A stretch of DNA of 12,514 nucleotides from assembly GCA_947581745.1 (NCBI GenBank), contig CANPVW010000244.1, forward strand, positions 1-12,514. Direction: 5' to 3'. The notes beneath the pieces are model-generated. The model worked only from the letters and a program-made list of their open reading frames with translations. It ran no database searches and was not told where the DNA came from. The translations under genes and the position numbers were made by a program. Source of the DNA: Candidatus Benthicola azotiphorus. GTDB taxonomy: Bacteria > Gemmatimonadota > Gemmatimonadetes > Palauibacterales > Palauibacteraceae. Shown here one piece after another: positions 1 through 7,527 of this stretch (its first letter is position 1; the number at the start of each line of letters is the position of its first letter).

Positions 1-95
1 GCCGACGGGGTCGCTCCGGGAGTCTCCTGAGCCGTGCCCGGCGCGGGACCTACCGCGAGGAGCAGGATCAGCAGTGAAGCCGCGCCGCGACTCAC
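1..95 (-). CDS. N-terminus of a secreted or membrane protein, probably CcmH (partial, runs off window)
   Basis: Only the first 31 codons lie in the window. The GTG start at 95-93 overlaps the ccmG stop in a GTGA junction, and a strong Shine-Dalgarno (GGGAGGA, 107-101) sits 5 bases upstream, so the start is well supported. The peptide begins V(M)SRGAASLLILLLAVGP and continues APGTAQETPGAT: a short polar start, a hydrophobic core of about 12 residues and an Ala-X-Ala-like region around GTAQ. This looks like a Sec signal peptide. In ccm operons the gene after ccmG usually encodes CcmH, the membrane-anchored thioredoxin-like protein that reduces apocytochrome cysteines with CcmG. The name is inferred from position only; the diagnostic LRCxxC motif would lie beyond base 1. 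A c-type TPR protein (CcmI/NrfG-like) is the main alternative. Confidence 0.6.
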   Translation of the reverse strand, partial: MSRGAASLLILLLAVGPAPGTAQETPGATPS

Positions 96-658
96 GGGGC
101 TCCTCCCGCGGACGCCGCGGTCGCAGGCGCACCCGGAGCCGCGAGCAGCGAGTCCACCTGGTGCCGTACCAGCTCCCAGGTGACCGGCCCCACCTTCTTG
201 TGCGAGATCCGGCCGTCCCGGCCGATGAAGAACGTCTCGGGAACCCCGTACACGCCGTAGTCGATGGCCGTCCGCTGCGTCGGATCCAGCACGTGCGTCC
301 ACTCACCGCCGAACTCGGCCAGAAACCGCTCGGCGTTCGCCTTGGAGTCCTGATACACGACTCCGAGGAGCACGACCTCGGTGCTGTCCCACGTGCGCTC
401 CGTCCTGACCAGCACCGGGTGCTCGGAACGGCAGGGAACGCACCACGAAGCCCAGAAATTGAGGATCACCACTTTGTCCTGCATGTCCGCCAGCCGGAGG
501 GTGTCACCCTGGAAATCGACCAGCTGGAACTCGGGCGCCACCTGACCCGCCATCGGTGATGGCAGGACGTAGGTGTCACGCCCCATCCCCCAGTACAGCA
601 GCCACAATACCGGCAACGCCGCCAGGGGAAGGAGCCAGCGAAGGTGCTTCTTCTTCAT
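92..658 (-). CDS. ccmG: CcmG/DsbE thiol:disulfide oxidoreductase for cytochrome c maturation
   Basis: A membrane-anchored periplasmic thioredoxin-like protein of 188 residues, a normal length for CcmG. It keeps the apocytochrome CXXCH cysteines reduced so that CcmF can attach heme. Residues 7-24 form a single N-terminal membrane anchor after a KKK basic start. The stretch VLPSPMAGQVAPEFQL (31-46) matches the CcmG entry motif (PSP..G..AP.F.L). The active site is WCVPC with C73 and C76, and the cis-proline loop is GVYGVPET with P140, characteristic of CcmG/ResA rather than general thioredoxins. The last 17 residues are an Ala/Gly/Pro-rich tail beyond the fold. It lies 25 bases after ccmF and overlaps the next gene by GTGA. 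ResA/TlpA is the alternative name, but its place in a ccm operon favours CcmG. The Shine-Dalgarno is weak. Confidence 0.93.
   Translation of the reverse strand: MKKKHLRWLLPLAALPVLWLLYWGMGRDTYVLPSPMAGQVAPEFQLVDFQGDTLRLADMQDKVVILNFWASWCVPCRSEHPVLVRTERTWDSTEVVLLGVVYQDSKANAERFLAEFGGEWTHVLDPTQRTAIDYGVYGVPETFFIGRDGRISHKKVGPVTWELVRHQVDSLLAAPGAPATAASAGGAP
101..107 (-). promoter_or_regulatory. Shine-Dalgarno of the ccmH-like gene
   Basis: GGGAGGA on the minus strand, 5 bases before the GTG at 95. It decides this start: it lies inside the end of ccmG and serves the overlapping downstream gene. Confidence 0.6.
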
Positions 659-683
659 CGGGTTTCTATCCGTCCGTTCACGA

Positions 684-2717
<2,034 letters not shown>

Positions 2718-2729
2718 GCGCGCACCGGC

Positions 2730-3185
2730 CTACGAGTCGGACTTGATGAGGGACTCGTACAGCTGCGCCGGCTTCTCGCCGTGCGGCGGTTCGTATTCGT
2801 TGGAGTGCTTGACCATCAGGTTGGTGGACTCGAAGATCCCATCGTGCGTGTACCGGCCCTCGACCACGACCCCGATACCCTCCTTGAACATCGCCGGCGG
2901 CGCGCCCGTGCTGCGCACCGGCACCTCACCGATGCTGTCGGTTACCACGAATCGCAGGTCCAGCTGGTCCGCGTTCCACGTCAGCGATCCGGGCTTCACC
3001 TGGCCACCCAGGCGCAGCGGTTGATTGACGATTTCATCCCCTCGCTCCGCGAGCTCCGCCCGGAGCTCGCTGGGGGTCAGAAAATAGACGACGTTCGTGC
3101 TGAGGCCGCCCGCGATCAGCAGCGCGATCCCACCGGCGATCGCGAGCACACCGATGCCGGCCCATATCTTCTTGGACTTGCTCAT
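2730..3185 (-). CDS. ccmE: CcmE, periplasmic heme chaperone
   Basis: A 151-residue heme chaperone with one N-terminal membrane span (residues 8-28) and a periplasmic OB-fold domain. CcmE binds heme covalently through a histidine, receiving it from CcmC and delivering it to CcmF. The heme site is visible near the C-terminus as LMVKHSNEYEPP, with H127 and Y131 at the H-x3-Y spacing of E. coli H130/Y134. Upstream, LRLGGQVKPGSL matches the family LRLGGxV motif. I chose the ATG at 3185 because SKSKKIWAGIGV is a typical CcmE start and AAGGGA lies 11 bases upstream. An in-frame ATG at 3239 would add 18 polar residues (MWALESDLHSG...) and overlap the ccmD 3' end, which is less likely. The flexible tail after P134 is short. 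Confidence 0.94.
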   Translation of the reverse strand: MSKSKKIWAGIGVLAIAGGIALLIAGGLSTNVVYFLTPSELRAELAERGDEIVNQPLRLGGQVKPGSLTWNADQLDLRFVVTDSIGEVPVRSTGAPPAMFKEGIGVVVEGRYTHDGIFESTNLMVKHSNEYEPPHGEKPAQLYESLIKSDS

Positions 3186-3219
3186 GTGACGGAATGTCCC
3201 TTGTTGTCCCGAGTGGAGA

Positions 3220-3438
3220 TCACTCTCCAGCGCCCACAACCTCGAACGACTCGACGGCGCGCGCCGTCGTCCGCTCCCTCGAATTCAGCCTGAACGTGTA
3301 CCACAGCAGCGCGCCCCAGGTGACACCGTAGCCCGTTACCACGAAACCGCGGTTCTCCATCGCCACCCGGCCCGTGTACGTCCATAGCAGGATCAGGGCC
3401 AGAATGTAGACCACGCTGATCACGCTCCACTTACGCAT
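3220..3438 (-). CDS. ccmD: CcmD-like small membrane protein, possibly N-terminally extended (two hydrophobic segments)
   Basis: A small protein between ccmC and ccmE, the usual ccmD position. CcmD helps CcmC and CcmAB release heme-loaded CcmE. The core is MENRGFVVTGYGVTWGALLWYTFRL followed by NSRER, one membrane span with a basic cytoplasmic end, as in CcmD (usually 40-70 residues). Two starts are possible. The ATG at 3438 overlaps the ccmC stop by 8 bases (ATGCGTAA) and gives 72 residues with an extra N-terminal hydrophobic segment (VISVVYILALILLWTY). The ATG at 3360 gives 46 residues and has GGGTGG just upstream. I prefer the longer one: its extra codons keep the high third-position G+C of real genes here, the extra segment is plainly membrane-like, and otherwise about 70 bases would be empty inside a packed operon. 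CcmD is defined by position and topology more than by sequence. Confidence 0.75.
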   Translation of the reverse strand: MRKWSVISVVYILALILLWTYTGRVAMENRGFVVTGYGVTWGALLWYTFRLNSRERTTARAVESFEVVGAGE

Positions 3439-4102
3439 TGTACGCCATTCTCTTTTCGAGTTCCCCTTCGAGCTTCGACAACCGGATCCGCCGGACCATC
3501 AGGTACGCGTACACGAGCGTGAAGGCCGCCAGGTTGAGCATCAGCGTCCACAGGATGTCGGGCGCCACGCTGCGAGGGCTGGAGGGCGGCTGATGGAGCG
3601 TGCGCCACCAGGTGACCGACATGTACACGATCGGGACGTTCGCGAATCCGATCACACCGACGATCGCGGACCAGCGGGCTCGCTTCTCGGCATCGTCCGC
3701 GAAGCTCCGGAGGGCCATGTAGCCGACGTAGATGGCGAGCAGGATCGCCGTCGTCGTGAGGCGGGGATCCCAGGTCCAGAACACGCCCCAGGTCGGTTTG
3801 CCCCACATCATGCCGAGCAGGAGAGTGACGACCGTGAAGACGACACCTATCTCGGCCGAGCTCGCTGCGACGTGGTCCCACCGGGGGTCGCGCTGAATCA
3901 GGTAGAGCACGCTCATCACGAAGACGACGAAGAACGCCAGGAACGAGAGCCATGCCGCCGGCACGTGGACGTACATCAGACGCTGCACGTTGCCCTGTGC
4001 CGCGTCCGCCGGGACTACGGCGAGGCCCACATAGCTTCCTGCGAGCATCGCCAGCAGCGCCAGCCCGCCGAGAGTCTTCTCCACGACAGTCTTGGGTCCC
4101 AC
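3431..4102 (-). CDS. ccmC: CcmC, heme handling protein that loads heme onto CcmE
   Basis: A six-span inner-membrane protein of 223 residues, typical for the short CcmC branch of the heme-handling family. It presents heme at the periplasmic face and forms the complex in which heme becomes bound to the CcmE histidine. The WWD-type segment is WGKPTWGVFWTWDPRLT (100-116). The two conserved periplasmic histidines are H46 (YVHVPAAW) and H170 (WWRTLHQPPS). The start is GTG at 4102, two bases downstream of the ccmB stop (one-base gap), with an excellent GGAGGAG Shine-Dalgarno lying inside the end of ccmB. The last codons overlap the start of the ccmD-like gene. CcsA is the nearest relative, but it is usually longer and paired with CcsB; the neighbours here settle the identity. 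Confidence 0.96.
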   Translation of the reverse strand: MGPKTVVEKTLGGLALLAMLAGSYVGLAVVPADAAQGNVQRLMYVHVPAAWLSFLAFFVVFVMSVLYLIQRDPRWDHVAASSAEIGVVFTVVTLLLGMMWGKPTWGVFWTWDPRLTTTAILLAIYVGYMALRSFADDAEKRARWSAIVGVIGFANVPIVYMSVTWWRTLHQPPSSPRSVAPDILWTLMLNLAAFTLVYAYLMVRRIRLSKLEGELEKRMAYNA

Positions 4103-4103
4103 T

Positions 4104-4781
4104 TCACTCCTCCAGAGCGATCGGGAAGATCCAGATGCATATGACGAAGAATATGATGTCGAACGCGGTCAACACCCGGAGCCAGACGACGGCCTCGCCC
4201 ATCAGGTCGCCCTCGAGGATGAGCGTCGTCGCGTTCACCGCGCCGAGCAGCACCGGCACGAGAGCCGGGAACAGGAGAAGCGGGAGCATGACCTCTCGAG
4301 CGCGCAGGTTCACGGTCAGGGCCGAATAGAAGGTGCCCACGAGCGAGAAACCGACGGTGCCGAGGAGCGCGACGGCGACCAGGCCGCCGGCGTAGGGCCA
4401 CAGGTTCGCCTGGAAAAGGATCCCGGCGGCCGGAAACAGCACGGCCTCGACCAGGAGCAGAAGCACGATGTTACCGAGGAGCTTGCCCAGATAGATGGCC
4501 CGCGGATCGCCGGGGTAGGCCCGCAGTCCCTCCAGACCCCCGCTCGTCTCCTCGTTCTGGTAGGTGCGGCTGAGCGAAAGAAGTCCCGTGAATGCGATCC
4601 CGACCCACAGCAGCCCTCCGGACACCTTCTGCAGGAGCTCGGTGTCTGGACCGAGGGCGAAGCTGAAGATGAACAGGACGAGTGCGGCGAAGAAGACCAT
4701 CGCGTTGAAGCTCTGCTTCGTGCGCGCCTCGATCAGGAGGTCCTTCCACACGATGGCCCACGCGCGACGCAGCATGTGCAT
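4104..4781 (-). CDS. ccmB: CcmB, heme exporter permease subunit
   Basis: A permease of 225 residues, the usual CcmB length of about 220, with six predicted membrane spans (the first about residues 24-43, the last about 203-221). With CcmA it forms the ABC complex that uses ATP to release holo-CcmE from CcmC/D. The N-terminal cytoplasmic helix RAWAIVWKDLLIEARTKQ and the loop TYQNEETSGGLEGLRAYPGD are family hallmarks: the conserved E(R/E).......G.LE.L......P coupling region that touches the ATPase. The ATG at 4781 shares one base with the ccmA stop (TGATG), so the two are translationally coupled. A second ATG two codons in (MHM) is possible. Confidence 0.95.
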   Translation of the reverse strand: MHMLRRAWAIVWKDLLIEARTKQSFNAMVFFAALVLFIFSFALGPDTELLQKVSGGLLWVGIAFTGLLSLSRTYQNEETSGGLEGLRAYPGDPRAIYLGKLLGNIVLLLLVEAVLFPAAGILFQANLWPYAGGLVAVALLGTVGFSLVGTFYSALTVNLRAREVMLPLLLFPALVPVLLGAVNATTLILEGDLMGEAVVWLRVLTAFDIIFFVICIWIFPIALEE

Positions 4782-5527
4782 CAGTGCGTCCCCGGTGCGC
4801 CCGCCGGGCCGCCCACAGAAAGATGCCTGCTCAGCGGTTCTGACTCCGGCAGGATCTCCAGGTGTCCCTTTCGGAGCACACCCGTCTGCTCGGCCTCACG
4901 GACCGCCTCGCCGTCCTGGTGTGACGCGAGGACCACCGTCGTTCCCGCCGCCTTGAACTCGCCGACGACCTCATCCACGAGACGCATGCCCTGAGAGTCG
5001 AGCCCCGAGTAGGGCTCGTCGAGCAGCGCCAGCTCGATCGGCCGCACGAGAAGCTGTCCGAGCGCCAGGCGTTTCCGCATCCCGGTGGAGAAGGTGCGCA
5101 TACGGTTGTCGGCCACTTCCGCGAGGCCGATCCGCTCCAATACCCGCGCGATTCCTTCCCGGCTCGGCCTCAGACCCGCCATTCGCATGGTGAAGTTGAG
5201 GTTCTCCGCCGCAGTGAGGTCATCGTACAGGAATCCCCTTACGCTTAGCAGTCCCGTCCGTTTCCGGATCTCATCCGGCTCGTCGCGAAGTGAATGACCC
5301 ATCACGTGGGCGTCGCCGCCGGACGGGCGCAACAACGTCGCGACGAGCCTCAGGAGCGTGGTCTTGCCCGCTCCGTTCGGTCCGACGAGGCACAGCGTCG
5401 TTCCGCGCTCCACGCGAACGCTGGCGTCGCGCAGGGCCCAGTTCCACCCGAATCGCTTCGAGAGTCCTTCGAGCTCGAGTACGATCCCGGTCTCGGGGTC
5501 TGTGGTGATGGTCGCTTCCTCGCTCAG
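4781..5527 (-). CDS. ccmA: CcmA, ATPase subunit of the heme exporter complex (start codon unclear)
   Basis: An ABC ATPase that energises CcmB for release of holo-CcmE. Counting from the CTG at 5527 it has 248 residues: Walker A GPNGAGKT (49-56), ABC signature STGMR (147-151), Walker B LALLDEP (166-172) with a D-loop SGLD, and H-loop H203. The Q-loop region reads SVRGFLYDDLT, so the usual glutamine is not evident. The start is the odd point. No ATG, GTG or TTG occurs in frame between the GTG at 5635, which would overlap the lipoprotein gene by 112 bases, and the conserved ATPase core. Two candidates fit the operon: CTG at 5527, forming a CTGA overlap with the upstream stop, and ATC at 5509, preceded at good spacing by GAGGAAG. 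The function is secure; the exact N-terminus is not. The open frame continues upstream to 6142, but that part is a shadow of the lipoprotein gene. Confidence 0.88.
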   Translation of the reverse strand: MSEEATITTDPETGIVLELEGLSKRFGWNWALRDASVRVERGTTLCLVGPNGAGKTTLLRLVATLLRPSGGDAHVMGHSLRDEPDEIRKRTGLLSVRGFLYDDLTAAENLNFTMRMAGLRPSREGIARVLERIGLAEVADNRMRTFSTGMRKRLALGQLLVRPIELALLDEPYSGLDSQGMRLVDEVVGEFKAAGTTVVLASHQDGEAVREAEQTGVLRKGHLEILPESEPLSRHLSVGGPAGAPGTH

Positions 5528-6054
5528 TCTTCGGACGATTTCCCGGCCTCGAGTCGGCGAGCCAGGTTCTGCCCGAAGAGCTGGACATATTGCCAGGCCG
5601 GATGCGCGCCCGGCACCGGTCGCATGAGAGGCCACTGCGCGGGCTCCGAAGGATTCGACAGCGGGTTGTACAGGGCATCCACGAACAGGAGCGTGCCGCC
5701 TCGCTCCGGCTCCGCCCAGAAGAGCATCTTCACGTACTTTTCCGGTTCCGACATGCTGCCGAAAGTGGCCGAATCGAGCACTCGCGGAACGTAGATCCAG
5801 TCCGATTCCATGCGGGCGATGTTCGTCGAATCGTCTGCCGAGCGCGAGAACCACCGGGGCTGGATGCCATCGTTGCGCAGGACCTCCCACGCCCTCTGCA
5901 TCACGGTGTCCGGCGGAGCGGCCACGCGTATGACCGTCGCGCTCCTGGAGGGTCCGCGATTCATGCCCTGGCTGCCGGATCCGGAAGCGCAGGCGGCCAG
6001 CGCCGCGCCGACCAGCCCGGTCGCGAGCCACGTCGTCCTGCGGGAAGAAAACAT
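5524..6054 (-). CDS. Uncharacterised lipoprotein, first gene of the ccm operon
   Basis: A 176-residue predicted lipoprotein that I do not recognise. The N-terminus has basic residues (SSRR), a hydrophobic core (WLATGLVGAALAA) and a lipobox LAAC with C22 as the lipidated cysteine. The next residue is Ala rather than Asp, so the outer membrane is expected in a Gram-negative cell. A Gly/Ser linker follows, then a soluble domain of about 140 residues with alternating hydrophobic strands and a helix (VMQRAWEVLRNDGI). The layout is loosely like small alpha/beta lipoprotein domains of the BamC/NlpB kind, but that resemblance is weak. The ATG at 6054 has a near-perfect AGGAGGT 3 bases upstream. Its stop overlaps the first plausible ccmA codon, so it is probably co-transcribed and coupled with the ccm genes. 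A role in cytochrome maturation is suggested only by position. Confidence 0.8.
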   Translation of the reverse strand: MFSSRRTTWLATGLVGAALAACASGSGSQGMNRGPSRSATVIRVAAPPDTVMQRAWEVLRNDGIQPRWFSRSADDSTNIARMESDWIYVPRVLDSATFGSMSEPEKYVKMLFWAEPERGGTLLFVDALYNPLSNPSEPAQWPLMRPVPGAHPAWQYVQLFGQNLARRLEAGKSSED

Positions 6055-6057
6055 GTG

Positions 6058-6064
6058 ACCTCCT
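6058..6064 (-). promoter_or_regulatory. Shine-Dalgarno of the lipoprotein gene
   Basis: AGGAGGT on the minus strand, three bases before the ATG at 6054. It is one of the strongest ribosome binding sites in the window and marks the first gene of the operon. Confidence 0.6.
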
Positions 6065-6113
6065 CGGCCTCAGATCCGCCGGCGATTCGCCTCCAGCCTC
6101 CTTCGAGCACTTC

Positions 6114-6142
6114 GTTATGCGGCCTGGAGCTTTCCAATGCAA
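6114..6142 (-). promoter_or_regulatory. Candidate sigma-70 type promoter of the lipoprotein-ccm operon
   Basis: On the minus strand TTGCAT (6142-6137) and CATAAC (6119-6114) are separated by 17 bases. Matches to TTGACA/TATAAT are 3/6 and 4/6. Transcription would start near 6107, leaving a leader of about 50 bases before the ATG at 6054. Position and spacing are right and the AT content is locally raised, but housekeeping promoters of this phylum may differ from the E. coli consensus. Confidence 0.35.
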
Positions 6143-6247
6143 GCTCCCGGCTCCGCTCCGGAGCCTTCTGGAACCGCTCGCTCACTCACCGTATCTTCGG
6201 CTCGGCGAAGGCCCGCGGCGTGGGCCGTGACCTCGCCCGCAACCACC

Positions 6248-6254
6248 GGAGGAA
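6248..6254 (+). promoter_or_regulatory. Shine-Dalgarno deciding the apgM start
   Basis: GGAGGAA lies two bases before the GTG at 6257 (the GGAGG core is four bases from it). It favours that GTG over the in-frame ATG at 6137, which has no such site. Confidence 0.6.
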
Positions 6255-6256
6255 CC

Positions 6257-7468
6257 GTGCACCTGACCGATATCGCCGCGCTCGCCGAGCCGACGGGCGA
6301 GAAGATCCTGCTCCTCGTTCTCGATGGCCTGGGAGGGCTCCCGCTCGCGACCGGCGGTCTGACGGAGCTGGAGACCGCCCGGACGCCGAACATGGACGCC
6401 CTTCTGGCCTCGGGAGATGCCGGCCTGCACGTGCCCGTGGCGGTTGGAGTGACCCCGGGCAGCGGTCCCGGTCATCTGTCGCTGTTCGGCTATGATCCCC
6501 TGGAGTACCGGGTCGGTCGCGGTGCCCTCTCGGCGCTTGGAATCGAGTTTCCACTGCAGCCGGGAGACGTTGCGGTCCGGGGAAACCTCTGTACCGTGGA
6601 CCAACGGGGGGTGCTCACCGATCGCCGGGCGGGACGCATCCCGACCGAGGAGGCGCTGCCGGTCCTGGAGCTGCTGGACGCGATCGAGGTGTCGGGAGCG
6701 CAGACCTTCGTCCGGCCGGTCAAGGAACACCGCTTCCTGCTCGTTCTCCGCCCCGGGGAAGCCACGGAGGCTCGGGTGGAAGACACCGATCCCGGAGTCA
6801 CCGGAGTGCTTCCTCTCGAGGCGGTGGCCGTCTCTCCGGCGTCGGAGCCGGCCGCTCGCATCGCCCGTGAGTGGCTCGCGCAGGTGCCGGATGCGCTGGC
6901 CGGCCAGACACGGGCGAACATGGTCCTGCTCCGCGGTTTTGCGACCCTTCCGGACTGGCCGCGATTCCCCGAGGTGTTCCGCATGCGGTCGGTCGCGATC
7001 GCCGCCTATCCGATGTACCGGGGGGTGGCACGCCTCGTCGGCATGGACGCGGTCGCCGTGGAAGACGATCCCGCAGCGCTGATCCCCGCACTTCGTGAGC
7101 GAGTCGAGGATTACGACTTCTTCTTCCTGCACGTGAAGGGGACGGACAAGGCGGGCGAGGACGGCGACTTCGAGCGGAAAGTGGACATCATCGAGCGCGT
7201 GGACGAACTTCTGCCGGCCCTGTCAGAGGTAGCGGGCATCACGCTGATCACGGGCGATCATTCGACGCCCGCCCGGATGGCCGGTCACAGCTGGCACCCG
7301 GTGCCCTTCCTGTTGCACGGGGGTCCGGGCCGCGGGCACCGGAACGAGGGGACCGCGGGGTTCGGCGAATCGGAGTGCGCGCGCGGCTCACTGGGCACGA
7401 TCCGCGGGTGCGAGCTCATGCCGCTCGCTGCCGCGAGGGCCGGCCGATTGGGTAAATTCGGGGCCTGA
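6257..7468 (+). CDS. apgM: Cofactor-independent phosphoglycerate mutase, archaeal-type (ApgM family)
   Basis: A cytoplasmic glycolytic/gluconeogenic enzyme interconverting 3- and 2-phosphoglycerate through a phosphoserine and two divalent metals. It has 403 residues, the usual size for the ApgM branch and much shorter than the roughly 510-residue bacterial GpmI. The alkaline-phosphatase-superfamily metal sites are visible: LLLVLDGLGG with D23; the nucleophile loop TPGSGPGH (66-73) with S69 as likely phosphoserine, followed by LSLFGYDP; KGTDKAGEDGD (294-304); and GDHSTP with D334/H335, then GHSWHPVP with H344 and H347. An insertion domain fills about residues 90-260. The start is GTG with GGAGGAA upstream; extending to 6137 would add 40 Ala/Arg/Ser-rich residues with no family support. 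It stands divergent from the ccm operon with no obvious functional tie. Sister families (phosphopentomutase, alkaline phosphatase) lack this motif set. Confidence 0.93.
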   Translation: MHLTDIAALAEPTGEKILLLVLDGLGGLPLATGGLTELETARTPNMDALLASGDAGLHVPVAVGVTPGSGPGHLSLFGYDPLEYRVGRGALSALGIEFPLQPGDVAVRGNLCTVDQRGVLTDRRAGRIPTEEALPVLELLDAIEVSGAQTFVRPVKEHRFLLVLRPGEATEARVEDTDPGVTGVLPLEAVAVSPASEPAARIAREWLAQVPDALAGQTRANMVLLRGFATLPDWPRFPEVFRMRSVAIAAYPMYRGVARLVGMDAVAVEDDPAALIPALRERVEDYDFFFLHVKGTDKAGEDGDFERKVDIIERVDELLPALSEVAGITLITGDHSTPARMAGHSWHPVPFLLHGGPGRGHRNEGTAGFGESECARGSLGTIRGCELMPLAAARAGRLGKFGA

Positions 7469-7514
7469 CGATCCAGGCGGGTTTTTACGCGTCGCGCCGA
7501 GCGGCCGACGCCGT

Positions 7515-7522
7515 GAGAGGAG
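7515..7522 (+). promoter_or_regulatory. Shine-Dalgarno of the zinc-ribbon gene
   Basis: GAGAGGAG ends five bases before the ATG at 7528. It supports that ATG as the true start of the broken zinc-ribbon gene, rather than the GTG at 7513 that it overlaps. Confidence 0.55.
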
Positions 7523-7527
7523 CAGAA

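Larger units (their letters stand above)
6055..6256. promoter_or_regulatory. Divergent intergenic region between the lipoprotein-ccm operon and apgM
   Basis: A 202-base region that must hold promoters for both directions. Rightward, the best candidate is TGGAAC (6169-6174), 17 bases, TATCTT (6192-6197), which is weak. Several short inverted repeats lie here: GGCTCC/GGAGCC with a 5-base loop at about 6149-6165, CTTCG/CGAAG at 6195-6210, and GGCCC/GGGCC at 6210-6226. The latter two would fall in an apgM leader. Such short stems are common by chance at this G+C, so no specific regulator or riboswitch is claimed. The reading frame of apgM stays open upstream to 6137, but that part looks non-coding. 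Confidence 0.5.

Noticed and set aside
5528..6142. Upstream continuation of the ccmA frame, which would give a 453-residue protein.
   Set aside because: The extra sequence is low-complexity Arg/Ala/Gly-rich and fully overlaps the lipoprotein gene, which has its own signal peptide, lipobox and strong Shine-Dalgarno.
6149..6226. Three short inverted repeats upstream of apgM considered as a riboswitch or terminator.
   Set aside because: Stems are only 5-6 pairs, there is no T tract, and no known riboswitch core is recognisable. Such stems arise by chance in G+C-rich DNA.
6137..6256. N-terminal extension of apgM from the ATG at 6137.
   Set aside because: The added residues do not resemble the family, there is no Shine-Dalgarno, and the GTG at 6257 follows GGAGGAA directly.
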